The position numbers and the translations under genes are program-made. A DNA stretch of 64,000 nucleotides. It comes from Massilia sp. BJB1822 (GTDB lineage Bacteria > Pseudomonadota > Gammaproteobacteria > Burkholderiales > Burkholderiaceae_D). Under the pieces are notes generated by a model. The model was given only the letters and a program-made list of their open reading frames with translations. It made no database searches and was not told where the DNA came from. Where the stretch lies: positions 62,001-126,000 of the forward strand of contig NZ_JABWEB010000001.1 of NCBI RefSeq assembly GCF_013369485.1, written 5' to 3'. Below are positions 55,890 through 63,999 of this stretch, in pieces (positions within the stretch are counted from its first letter, which is position 1; each line of letters begins with the position of its first letter).

Positions 55890-55944
55890 TGAGTTTTTGC
55901 TCAAATTGAAGGCAAATAATATGAGCAATTACTCAGTCCGAAAA
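55890..55944 (-). promoter_or_regulatory. RND pump promoter with two TGAG-N6-CTCA operators
   Basis: Two 14-base palindromes with the same half-sites, TGAGTTTTTGCTCA (55890-55903) and TGAGCAATTACTCA (55922-55935), have centres 32 bases apart, close to three helical turns. On the minus strand, TATTAT at 55916-55921 is a good -10, and TTTTCG at 55939-55944 a weak -35 exactly 17 bases away. The second palindrome therefore fills the -35/-10 spacer, and the first lies just downstream of the expected start site. This is the layout of TetR- or MarR-type repression. No repressor gene adjoins. Confidence 0.7.
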
Positions 55945-56096
55945 CTCGCGTCCAAGGCCATCCCGCAGAAACAGGCGTCAAGGAGGGACATGCCTGCCCC
56001 AACACCCTTTTCCAGCTCCGCTACTCGCATTTCAGCCAGCCCCCGCATCCCGGACGGCGCGCTCGCCGGCCGCGTCCAGGCTTGCCGCTGCGGCGC

Positions 56097-56714
56097 TCAG
56101 GCCTTCCTGCGGCGATGCGCCAGGCCCAGCATGCCGATACCGCCCAGCAGCAGCCAGGCGGCTGCCGGTTCCGGCACAGGCGACACGGTCAGCCGCAGAT
56201 TGTCCAGATTCAGGATGTAATTCGGATTATCGGGCAGGATGCTGAAACCATGGATTGCCTGAGCGCTGCTGAGGGAGAAAGTATGGCGCTGGAAAGTTCC
56301 GCTCTGATTAAGGATGCGGTGTGCCGCAATCACCTGGCCTGCCGCGTTATATGCCGTCAGGGTGGCGTTCCAGAGGGAATAGCTTTCCACGCTGATGCCA
56401 AACACCGGAATGCTGAAGTAGCCAATCGGGTTGGTGGAACTGATGAAGTGGTTGTTTGGATTCCCGTCAAACCAGCTATTCCGGAACACCGTGCCTTGCG
56501 TGAAGTGGATGCCTGCGGGAGCCAGCTGTTCACGTATCCAAAACAACTCGGAGCCGTCCTGCTCCAACGCCACGTCATCGCTGGTTCCCAGTCGTCCATC
56601 GGCCCCTGGTGCCCGTTCGAAATCGACCAATATCGTTTCCGCCATCGCCGGCGCCGCCACCGCCATCAGGCTTCCGATGAGGACAGCCATGCCTGCTCGT
56701 TTCATCCATTTCAT
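56097..56714 (-). CDS. PEP-CTERM sorting-domain exported protein
   Basis: A 205-residue exported protein. A signal peptide is visible (MKWMKRAGMAVLIGSLMAVAAPAMA). The C-terminus is a PEP-CTERM signal: VPEPAAAWLLLGGIGMLGLA followed by HRRRKA, which directs processing by an exosortase in exopolysaccharide-producing bacteria. The middle part (about 26-175) is a beta-rich domain with FHIDV-like strands and NLRLTVSPVPEP at the join; it is of unknown function. The exosortase is not in the window. The gap downstream to the pump promoter (55945-56096) holds no convincing gene. Confidence 0.88.
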   Translation of the reverse strand: MKWMKRAGMAVLIGSLMAVAAPAMAETILVDFERAPGADGRLGTSDDVALEQDGSELFWIREQLAPAGIHFTQGTVFRNSWFDGNPNNHFISSTNPIGYFSIPVFGISVESYSLWNATLTAYNAAGQVIAAHRILNQSGTFQRHTFSLSSAQAIHGFSILPDNPNYILNLDNLRLTVSPVPEPAAAWLLLGGIGMLGLAHRRRKA

Positions 56715-56896
56715 ACTGATAGCCCTTTCGCTTGATTAAGACTGATGAAAAGGCATTCTGCCATGCTTATTTTTTAAACAACACCACCCTTACCCCTCCA
56801 AAAATCGAGGATTGCGCCTCATGGCCATTTGATCTAATTTCTTGGGCAAACTGATGCGGCTGGCCGGCGTCCTGCGCAGCCGCATCATGCCCAGCC

Positions 56897-57235
56897 TTAC
56901 TGCGGCGCGCCGCCGCCGTTGCCGTCGCCCTCCGGCGTCCGGGCACTGGCACTGGCGTCGGACGGCACGCGGCGCAAGGCTTGCACCAGCTCCAGCGGCG
57001 GGCCGCCGCCATCCACGCCGTCGCGCCCACCGCCCTGCGCCAGCGGCAAGGCGCCCGCTTCGCCAATCGCCTGCAGCAGCTGGGCCGATGGCGGACCGGC
57101 ATCGGTGGCCGTTGCGCCGCGCCCTGGCTCGTTGCCAGCGGCGCCCAGGACGGCGGCATCATCCGCCGCCACGCGCGGCGCGGCACGGCTGCCGGCAGCG
57201 CCGGACTGCTCGTCGGTTTCGATCACGATACGCAT
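56897..57235 (-). CDS. Small Gly/Ala-rich protein, last gene of the subtilase operon
   Basis: A 112-residue protein starting MRIVIETDEQSG and otherwise rich in Gly, Ala, Pro and Asp, with a more ordered helical stretch SAQLLQAIGEAGALPLA and LELVQALRRVPSD. AGGGGGAG lies just upstream of the ATG, and the gene begins 11 bases after the preceding stop, which is why it is taken as real rather than a GC-rich chance frame. No family is recognised and there is no signal peptide. The 182 bases after it, up to the PEP-CTERM gene start, contain no gene and presumably the PEP-CTERM promoter. Confidence 0.6.
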   Translation of the reverse strand: MRIVIETDEQSGAAGSRAAPRVAADDAAVLGAAGNEPGRGATATDAGPPSAQLLQAIGEAGALPLAQGGGRDGVDGGGPPLELVQALRRVPSDASASARTPEGDGNGGGAPQ

Positions 57236-57246
57236 ATCTCCCCCTT

Positions 57247-57501
57247 TCAGTTCAGCACCGCGTAACGCGCTTCGATATTTACCGGGTCAGGCGTGACATT
57301 GCGCACGCTGATCCAGTACGTCAGGTTGTTGGCGTCGGCCCGCTCGACTTCCACATCCCAGTCGATCTGCGGCGAACCGGGACGCGGCGACGTGGACACC
57401 ACATTCCACGCCACATGCCAGCCCTGCGGCCAGTTAAAAGTAAACCAGCGGCGCGTGGCGCCTGCGGGGACCGAACCGGTAAATTGCACTCCAACTCTCA
57501 T
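57247..57501 (-). CDS. Stand-alone copy of the subtilase C-terminal domain
   Basis: An 84-residue beta-rich protein that closely matches the last 84 residues of the subtilase encoded just upstream: GVQFTGSVPAGATRRWFTFN against GVQFRGNVPAGASRRWFTYN, and IEARYAVLN against IEARYAVLG. AAGGAG lies 8 bases before the ATG. There is no signal peptide. Possible roles are a partner that pairs with the protease domain, an inhibitor, or a carbohydrate/protein-binding module; none can be chosen from sequence. The gene lies 20 bases after the subtilase stop. Confidence 0.8.
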   Translation of the reverse strand: MRVGVQFTGSVPAGATRRWFTFNWPQGWHVAWNVVSTSPRPGSPQIDWDVEVERADANNLTYWISVRNVTPDPVNIEARYAVLN

Positions 57502-57521
57502 GATCTGTTCTCCTTGACGTT

Positions 57522-59312
57522 TTACCAACCCAGTACCGCGTAGCGCGCTTCGATATCGCAGGGCGCGGAGCTGACATTGGTGATGGTGATCCAATAAGTG
57601 ATGTAAGCATCGGAGGCGCGTTCCACCTGCACCTGCCACTTGATCTGCGGCGCGCCGGGGCGCGGCGTGGTCGGGATCACCGTCCACAGCACATGCCAAT
57701 GCGCCGGCCAGTTGTAGGTGAACCAGCGGCGGCTGGCGCCCGCTGGCACATTGCCACGGAACTGCACGCCGACCCAGGGCGCAACGGGCGCCGTGACGGC
57801 CGCCAGGATCTGCCGCAGATTGGGACGGTTGCCGATGCGCTGGCTGGCCGGACGGCCCGGCGCATCCTGCTGCGGCGAGCCGGTGCTGCGCAGCACATCG
57901 CGCGCCCGCGCCGGCGATAGCGGAATGCGTCCCCGCGCGCGCAGCACGCCCTGGGTGCAGGCCAGCGCGCCCACCACGATAGGCGATGCGCTCGAGGTGC
58001 CGCTGAAACGGTCGGTGTACCACAGGTCCGCGTTGGCGCCGCCCTGCAGGTCGCCATAGCCGGTGGTGGTCACTTCGCGGCCCCAGCCCTGGGCGTCGAT
58101 GCAGGCGCCGAAGTTGGAGAAGCCCAGGCGCGAGCGGTCCGGCCCATGGTCGTTGCCGTGCGTGCCCGGCGGCGGCGCGCCCGCCCCCACCACCACGGCG
58201 CCGCACTGCGGGTTGGCGCGGTTGAAGGGATTGGTCCAGGTGGCGGGGAAGCCGGCGGGACGCGTGTTGTACAAGCCGTCGTCCAGATTCTCGGCGCCGT
58301 TGCCGGCCGCTTCCACCACGATGACGCCCTTGCTGCTGGCATAGCGGATGGCGGCGAAATCGTCAGGCCACCATTCGACGGCGATATAGCCCAGCTGGTC
58401 GTCGCGCCCGGCAAAGCCGTAGCGTGGGCCGGGCCGGTGGATTTCCAGCAGCATGATGTCGCCCGGACGCAGGCGGTCGGCCGCGTCGCGGATGGCCGTT
58501 GCCGTCGGCATGGAGAAGGCCACGGCGCTGATCACGGCCTCCGGCGCGATGCCGGTGATGCCGATGCCATTGCGGTCGCCGCTGATTTCGCCCAGCACGG
58601 CCGTGCCGTGGTTGGTGTCGCTGGAGCCGGTGCCGCCGACGATGCCACCCTGGTTCTGGATCAGGTCTTCATGGCTGAAGCGCCAGCCCCATTCCAGATC
58701 GATGACGCGCACGCCGCTGCCACCGCCGCCGCCCAGGGTCCAGGCATAGCGCGCGTCGATGCCGCCGGGCGCCGCATCCAGATAGCCCTGGCGGCTGGTG
58801 AAGTCGGCGGTGACGGGCGGTGCGTCCTGGATATCGGGCGTCATGGAATTCAGCGCCTCCCATTCCACGTCGCGCGCCGCGTGCGCCAGTTCGGCGGGCG
58901 GCTTCACATACGCGGCGCTGACCATGGGCTGCTGCGCCAGCTGCTTGGCCAGTTCCGCCATGCGCTCGGGCGCCGCTTCCACGCGATAGAACACCGACAG
59001 GTCCGGCAGTTCGACGCCATCGGCGGCCGGCGCCGCCTGCTTCTCGCGGCGCAGCCGGTCCTCATTGCCGAACAGCGGCTCCAGCACGATCTGCTCGGCT
59101 TCCAGCAGACGCGCCAGCGGCGCCACGTCGGCGCCCGACGCCGATTCGACGCCATCGCGCTTCGAGCGCAGGCCATAGCCCGGCTCCGCCACGACGATCA
59201 ACTCCCATTCGCTGCTCGGTCCCGGCGGGAAAGCGCCGTCGCCGCCGGGCGGATCGCCCGGCCGCTGCCCGGCAGAACGCTGCCCGGCGGGAAAAACACG
59301 GTTCTTTTGCAT
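57522..59312 (-). CDS. S8 family subtilisin-like serine protease
   Basis: A 596-residue subtilase. The N-terminal 170 residues contain a propeptide-like segment (LSVFYRVEAAPERMAELAKQ, then VSAAYVKPP). The catalytic domain (about 185-490) has Asp in VRVIDLEWGW (about 204), His in SSDTNHGTAVLGEISG (about 234), oxyanion Asn in VVEAAGNGAENL and Ser in FSGTSSASPIVVGAL (about 440). A C-terminal beta domain (about 513-596) is repeated as the next gene. No signal peptide is visible, so it is either intracellular, exported by a non-Sec route, or the true N-terminus differs. Neighbouring small genes encode likely N-domain and C-domain homologues. Confidence 0.9.
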   Translation of the reverse strand: MQKNRVFPAGQRSAGQRPGDPPGGDGAFPPGPSSEWELIVVAEPGYGLRSKRDGVESASGADVAPLARLLEAEQIVLEPLFGNEDRLRREKQAAPAADGVELPDLSVFYRVEAAPERMAELAKQLAQQPMVSAAYVKPPAELAHAARDVEWEALNSMTPDIQDAPPVTADFTSRQGYLDAAPGGIDARYAWTLGGGGGSGVRVIDLEWGWRFSHEDLIQNQGGIVGGTGSSDTNHGTAVLGEISGDRNGIGITGIAPEAVISAVAFSMPTATAIRDAADRLRPGDIMLLEIHRPGPRYGFAGRDDQLGYIAVEWWPDDFAAIRYASSKGVIVVEAAGNGAENLDDGLYNTRPAGFPATWTNPFNRANPQCGAVVVGAGAPPPGTHGNDHGPDRSRLGFSNFGACIDAQGWGREVTTTGYGDLQGGANADLWYTDRFSGTSSASPIVVGALACTQGVLRARGRIPLSPARARDVLRSTGSPQQDAPGRPASQRIGNRPNLRQILAAVTAPVAPWVGVQFRGNVPAGASRRWFTYNWPAHWHVLWTVIPTTPRPGAPQIKWQVQVERASDAYITYWITITNVSSAPCDIEARYAVLGW

Positions 59313-59348
59313 CGCACATCCTCCTTGGATTGCTTGCTGCGGTCTCTT

Positions 59349-59621
59349 TCAGGGCGTCTCGTCGCGCGGCTTGAGGTACGCTGCCTCCACGCCCCCAACT
59401 TGCAGGAGGCGTTCGATCGCGCGCGCGGCGCTGTCCTGATCCTGAACATCAATGTGGAAGAAGCCTGAAAGCACAGGGTCGCTGCTGCCCGGATGCAGCG
59501 CTTGCAGGGCCAGGCCCCACTGGGCCAGCACCTGCGCCAACTCGCTTGCCGCCGCCTCTTCCCTTCGCTGCTGCTGGAAAAGACGCGCCGTCCCGGCTTC
59601 GAGCTGCACGACAATCTGCAT
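59349..59621 (-). CDS. Small protein resembling the subtilase propeptide (possible inhibitor/chaperone)
   Basis: A 90-residue protein, first gene of the subtilase operon. Its C-terminal half, FFHIDVQDQDSAARAIERLL followed by VGGVEAAYLKPRDETP, matches in spacing and wording the propeptide-like part of the protease (LSVFYRVEAAPERMAELAKQ followed by MVSAAYVKPP). Free-standing propeptide-like proteins (I9 type) are known to fold or inhibit subtilases, so that role is suggested here. AAGGAAG precedes the ATG by about 6 bases. No signal peptide, in agreement with the protease lacking one. Confidence 0.75.
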   Translation of the reverse strand: MQIVVQLEAGTARLFQQQRREEAAASELAQVLAQWGLALQALHPGSSDPVLSGFFHIDVQDQDSAARAIERLLQVGGVEAAYLKPRDETP

Positions 59622-59925
59622 AGGTCTTCCTTTTTAAGTGGATCTTCGCGCTCCTGGTTTGGAACGGGAGCGCCCAACCAATATAGGATGCGATGGCGGC
59701 GAGTTTGTCGCGAAATTGTCGGCATCTCATCTACATAAATGCACTTGCCAAAAAACGAAAACGGCTTGAGCGATGCAGGCAAGATGGGTTACGATTGCAT
59801 CCGAGAAGGCTTAGGCCGGACTTCCTTCTACTCCAATTCAGTCTGGCCGCTTTCCTTCTCACCTCATGCGCGGACGATGGCCATGCCATCCTCCGCTTTT
59901 CTTTTTGTCCAGCCAGGATGGCCCC
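59622..59925. promoter_or_regulatory. Divergent intergenic region, subtilase operon / RING protein
   Basis: A 304-base gap between divergent genes. TATATT on the minus strand (near 59681-59686) could serve as the -10 of the subtilase operon, with only a weak -35. A repeated GACAA word occurs near 59707-59722. On the plus strand AGGA at 59915-59918 serves the RING gene. Open frames in this stretch lack binding sites and were not accepted as genes. Confidence 0.4.
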
Positions 59926-62523
59926 ATGCAAGCAAGCTTTCCCGCCAGTGCAGCGATACTGCTGCGACGCCAGGCCCAGGTCTTCGCCGCGGCGGGGAAC
60001 GGCCGGCTGCCAGACTCGCATCTGGAAGCCTTTGAAATCAATCTGGCGCAGATCGGCTACGCCATCTCGACACAGCTGCACGCGCGCCTGGCCACCGGCA
60101 CGGCAGCGCAGCTGGGCGCCTTGCAGCAGGACATACTGGCCACGCTGCTGACCGCGTTCGGCGGCCAGCGCCGCCACCAGCCCCTGTTCCGCCGCTTCCC
60201 CGAGGACGTGCCGGACAATACCTTCGACCTGTGGTGCCGCAAGGTGCTGAGCCACTTCATGCAGGCCGAAGACCAAGCCTGCCCGCATTGCGGCCAGACG
60301 CATACCACGCATGTGCTGAACCCCTGCCGCCATGTGGTGTGCAGCGCCTGTTTCGACGGCAGCAATTACTCGGCCTGCCCGGTATGCGAGCGGCAGGTCG
60401 ATCCCGGCTCGCCTTTCTTCCTGCCCGCCCCGGCGCGCACCACGGCGCCGCAGGCGGTGGCAACGCCACTCAAGCTGCTGACGCTGGGCGAATCGCTGGA
60501 GGCCAGCGCGCAGGCGCTCTTCGTCTCCTTCTGCGAGCGCAAGCAAGCCTTGTCGCCGGTGGACAAGGCTGATTTCGAGGCCTTGATACGCGAGCGCGGC
60601 GCCGCCATCCTCGATTGGATGCCATCCGCCATCCCGGTGCGCGAAAACGTGGCCCTGCTGTTCGGCAGCCTGCTGCGGCACCTCGCGCCCGATAATGTGA
60701 TGGCGGCCGCCGCCCCCTACTTCAACAGCGCCACCGATATCCTGCGCCTGCTGGCGGCCTATTCCGGCGCGGACCCGGCGCTGCAGGGCCAGACGATTTT
60801 CCGCGAAAGGGATACCGCAGCGCTGCGCAAGATAGCCAAGTACCAGGCCTTCTTCAAGGCAGGCTCTTACTGGCTGCAGCGCCCGACCATGCCGGTGGCG
60901 CAGCAGGTCAAGCGCTTCAAGCTGGGCAAGCTGGGCCGCCCGCTGCGGCGCGCCCTGCTCGCCCATCTGGAAAGCCTGTCCCCAGAATCGCGCACGGAAG
61001 ATATGCTGCGCCACCGCTCCTATTGGGTATGGCTGGGAGAATTTCTCCATCCGCACGAATACCAGAAGCGCTATCCCGGCGTGGCGCAATCCTTCACCAT
61101 CGTGCGCAAGAAAGCGCCTGACGGCACGCCTGCACCGCATTTCCGCAGCTACTATGCGCGTCTGGAGCAAAGCGCCCTGCAAAAGGACAGCAGCGGCATG
61201 CTGCGCCTGTTGTCGCAACGTCCCGGCGAGCTGGCGCGCCGCTTCGACCATGCGCTGCGCGTCGCCGGCGATGATGCCGGTGCGGAAGAACAGCTGCTGT
61301 CCACCTTCGCCCGCCTGGTGGAGCGCTTTGCCACGCCTGTGCTGCTGACGCTGGCGGCGCTGCTGCCGACACGCGGCACACCGGCAGCTGCGCGCGTCTA
61401 CTGGCCCAAGGGCAAAGCAGCCATGGGCGTGTTCGGCCCGGATCAGCGGCCCGTCCTGGCGCCGGCCGCAATCGGCCGCGCCCTGGCGCTGGTGGAGGAC
61501 GAACTGCTGCGCCGCTTCGCGCAGAAAGAGCCTTACCGCGATTTCATCATCGACAAGACGCTGGATGCGGTCATGGCCCCGTTCAACGAAAGAACGGCCA
61601 GCCGTTCGGCGATCCAGCTGCCGCGCGGTTCGGCCATCGATATCGATCTCGAATTCCCGAAAACGCTGCGCCTGTTCCTGCATTGGTGCGAGCCGCAACG
61701 CGGCGGCCGCACCACCGACCTTGACCTGTCGGTCGCCTTTTACGATGAGGCCTGGACGTATATGGGCGTCTGTTCCTATTACCAGTTGAAGCTGACCGGC
61801 AGGGACGGCGACCTCATTGCCAGCAGCGCGGGCGACCTGCGCAGCGCGCGGCATCCGGACGGCGCCACCGAATTTGTCGATATCGAGTGCGGCCAGGCGC
61901 GCCAGGAAGGCATCCGCTACGCCGTCGCCGTGGTGAATAATTATGGCGGCATGCCGTTTGAAGAGCTGGAGCATGCCTTTGCCGGCCTGATGCTGCGCGA
62001 CGATAAGCATGGCGCGCACTTCGATCCACGCACGGTGCAGCTGAAATTCGACCTGCAGGGCGAGAACGGCATTTTCCTGCCGCTGGTGCTCGATCTGGAG
62101 CAGCAGCGCCTGCACTGGCTCGACGTGTATTCCAAAGGCGAGTTCGAATTCAATAACGCCGAGTCCTCGAATGCTGCCATCACGGCGATCTGTCCGGCGC
62201 TGATGGCGTATTTCGCCAGCGGCGTGCGGCCCTCCATGTATGAGCTGGCCCTGCTGCATGCGGCCGCGCGCGGCCAGCGGGTCAGGCTGCGCGGCAGCGA
62301 AGATTGCGTCGTCACGCGGCTTGCAGGCGAATCCAGCGCGGACTTCCTGGCGCGGCTGCGGGCAGGCGACGGCGCGGCCGCAGTCATGGGCGAGGGCAGC
62401 GCCGCCCCCGTCTTCGCCGCCTTGCTGAAAGGCGATCTGGCCCTGCCGCCTGGAAGCCCAGCCTATGTGCTGCAGCCTGGCGAAACGGCGGCCACCATGG
62501 CTGCCAGCGATCTGATTTCCTGA
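59926..62523 (+). CDS. RING-finger protein with C-terminal TerD-like domain
   Basis: An 865-residue protein with a RING-type zinc finger at about residues 118-155: CPHCG...HVLNPCRHVVCSACFDG...CPVCE, giving the C-x2-C...C-x-H-x2-C-x2-C...C-x2-C pattern. The middle is helical and unassigned. Residues about 580-740 resemble TerD-family stress proteins (TTDLDLSVAFYDEAWTYMG, RYAVAVVNNYGGMPFEELE). It looks like the group annotated from MXAN_6230/SCO0854 as RING-domain proteins. RING domains in eukaryotes are mostly ubiquitin ligases; in this bacterial family the role is unknown. The start at 59926 is preferred by AGGA 7 bases before it; the frame extends 20 codons further. Confidence 0.82.
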   Translation: MQASFPASAAILLRRQAQVFAAAGNGRLPDSHLEAFEINLAQIGYAISTQLHARLATGTAAQLGALQQDILATLLTAFGGQRRHQPLFRRFPEDVPDNTFDLWCRKVLSHFMQAEDQACPHCGQTHTTHVLNPCRHVVCSACFDGSNYSACPVCERQVDPGSPFFLPAPARTTAPQAVATPLKLLTLGESLEASAQALFVSFCERKQALSPVDKADFEALIRERGAAILDWMPSAIPVRENVALLFGSLLRHLAPDNVMAAAAPYFNSATDILRLLAAYSGADPALQGQTIFRERDTAALRKIAKYQAFFKAGSYWLQRPTMPVAQQVKRFKLGKLGRPLRRALLAHLESLSPESRTEDMLRHRSYWVWLGEFLHPHEYQKRYPGVAQSFTIVRKKAPDGTPAPHFRSYYARLEQSALQKDSSGMLRLLSQRPGELARRFDHALRVAGDDAGAEEQLLSTFARLVERFATPVLLTLAALLPTRGTPAAARVYWPKGKAAMGVFGPDQRPVLAPAAIGRALALVEDELLRRFAQKEPYRDFIIDKTLDAVMAPFNERTASRSAIQLPRGSAIDIDLEFPKTLRLFLHWCEPQRGGRTTDLDLSVAFYDEAWTYMGVCSYYQLKLTGRDGDLIASSAGDLRSARHPDGATEFVDIECGQARQEGIRYAVAVVNNYGGMPFEELEHAFAGLMLRDDKHGAHFDPRTVQLKFDLQGENGIFLPLVLDLEQQRLHWLDVYSKGEFEFNNAESSNAAITAICPALMAYFASGVRPSMYELALLHAAARGQRVRLRGSEDCVVTRLAGESSADFLARLRAGDGAAAVMGEGSAAPVFAALLKGDLALPPGSPAYVLQPGETAATMAASDLIS

Positions 62524-62529
62524 CGCGAA

Positions 62530-62564
62530 AAAATCCGCAGCGCCGGCAGGCAGCTGCGGATTTT
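62530..62564. terminator. Bidirectional rho-independent terminator
   Basis: AAAATCCGCAGC (62530-62541) pairs perfectly with GCTGCGGATTTT (62553-62564) across an 11-base loop. The A-run on one side and T-run on the other make it work in both directions, between the RING gene (plus) and the metalloprotease gene (minus). Confidence 0.92.
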
Positions 62565-62601
62565 CGGATGCGATGGCATCGCTAGCGGACGCCTTCCATA
62601 T

Positions 62602-63999
62602 TTACAGCGCCGGGCCGACGAAGCAGGCCTTCCCGATGCCGTAGGCTGGATCGCCAAAGGCCGCGTCTGTGCAGGCGATCGGCCCGCTCACGGTGCGGTA
62701 GAAGAACTGGCCATTGGCGCCATAAGCCACGGTCTGCGTGCCGTTGACGGCGCATTGGCCATTCTGGGCGGAACAGTAGGCATAGCCCGCCGGGCCGGAA
62801 TAGCAGGCTTTCACCACGCCGGGATTCGGATCGCCGAAGGTGCCGTTGTCGCAGCCGATGCTGCCGCTGGCCAGCTTGTGCGCAAACTTGGTGCCTGCGC
62901 CATAGGCGATCGACTGCGTGCCGGCGAAGCTGCAGTTCTGATGTTCGCCCGTGCAGTAGGCATAGCCGATCTTGCCGGCATAGCAGGCTTTCGGCGTGCC
63001 AGGAAGCGGGTCGCCGAAAGTGCTGTTGTCGCAAACAAAGCTGCCCGTCACAGTGCGGTACACGAATTTGCCATTGGCGCCGTAAGCGATATTGCGAGTG
63101 CCGCTGACCGTGCAGGTCTGGTGCTCGTCGGCGCAGCGCGTATACGCCTGGCTGTTGCGGAAGCCGGCGACGGTGGCTGCCGTCTCGTTAAGCACGCGCG
63201 CATTGTTCGCCGCGCCGGCATTGCCCATCGCGTAGCCGTTGTACGTCACCGATGGATTCGACCAGTACTGCAGGCGGTCGCAATTGCCGACGCAGTTATA
63301 AGCCATGATGGTGCGCCATGCCGGTGCCGGCGAAGTATGCTGGAAGCCATGCCCATATGGGAAGGGCTGCTGGGTCGGATCGTTGGCGATGTCGTGGCGC
63401 GCGCCCTGCAGATGGCCCAGCTCATGGGCAAAGGAGTAGTAACCCGTCGCGCAGCCGATATGCACCGCCGCGAAGGCCGTCGAAGCGTTGGCCATGATCG
63501 CATCGGCCATGCCGCAGTAATCGGTTTGGTTGACGATCAGGACCGACATATCCGCTGCGGTGATATTGCGGTTATTCACCACATCGTTCAAGCCTTTGAA
63601 GTCCTGCACGATCTGTCCGTAGCTCTTGCCGCTTTCGGAATAGCCAACCTCGAAGGTATTGACCTTGGCCAGACGGATATTGATATTGCTGTTGATGTAG
63701 GACTGGTTGGCCTCGGCCACCGCCAAGTCGATGGTGGCGGCGATATCGCCGACCGCCGTGCGTGCCGACGCCGTGTACGCCACCAGTACATTGATGACGG
63801 TCGGCCCGTCAGCCTGTGAGGCGGACTGTTTCAGCTCCGGCAGCGGCGCCGGGTTGTGGCTGTGCTTTTCCCGGAACGAAGGCGGCTCGTCCTCGGGGAA
63901 TTTGCTCTGATCAACCTTGATCAGGGCATGCACGCCTTGTCCCAGCGGCTCGATGCTGTACAGATTGCCGTTGTCGCGCACGCTGCCCGTCACATTGCC
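62602..63999 (-). CDS. Reprolysin-like metzincin protease with three Cys-rich C-terminal repeats (5' end outside window)
   Basis: At least 466 residues, open to the window edge, so the N-terminus and probable signal peptide are missing. The zinc site is the metzincin motif HELGHLQGARHD (near residue 190 of the visible part), with a downstream Met-turn candidate in TIMAYNCVG. The segment before it (VINVLVAYTASARTAVGD, DMSVLIVNQTDYCGMADAI) fits the M12/reprolysin-like fold. Residues after about 285 are three tandem repeats of about 59 residues with paired cysteines, each with IAYGANGKF- and FGDPxPGxxKACY-type cores. The repeats are probably an extracellular binding module. Expected to be secreted. 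Confidence 0.88.
   Translation of the reverse strand, partial: GNVTGSVRDNGNLYSIEPLGQGVHALIKVDQSKFPEDEPPSFREKHSHNPAPLPELKQSASQADGPTVINVLVAYTASARTAVGDIAATIDLAVAEANQSYINSNINIRLAKVNTFEVGYSESGKSYGQIVQDFKGLNDVVNNRNITAADMSVLIVNQTDYCGMADAIMANASTAFAAVHIGCATGYYSFAHELGHLQGARHDIANDPTQQPFPYGHGFQHTSPAPAWRTIMAYNCVGNCDRLQYWSNPSVTYNGYAMGNAGAANNARVLNETAATVAGFRNSQAYTRCADEHQTCTVSGTRNIAYGANGKFVYRTVTGSFVCDNSTFGDPLPGTPKACYAGKIGYAYCTGEHQNCSFAGTQSIAYGAGTKFAHKLASGSIGCDNGTFGDPNPGVVKACYSGPAGYAYCSAQNGQCAVNGTQTVAYGANGQFFYRTVSGPIACTDAAFGDPAYGIGKACFVGPAL

Noticed and set aside
55921..56220. Short plus-strand frame starting MSNYSVRKLASKAIPQKQAS, slightly like a TetR N-terminus
   Set aside because: The resemblance covers under 20 residues, no helix-turn-helix follows, and the frame runs antisense into the PEP-CTERM gene. 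A decayed TetR fragment is possible but cannot be supported.
59739..60035. Small plus-strand frame before the RING gene
   Set aside because: It overlaps the RING gene in another frame, lacks a binding site and shows no domain.
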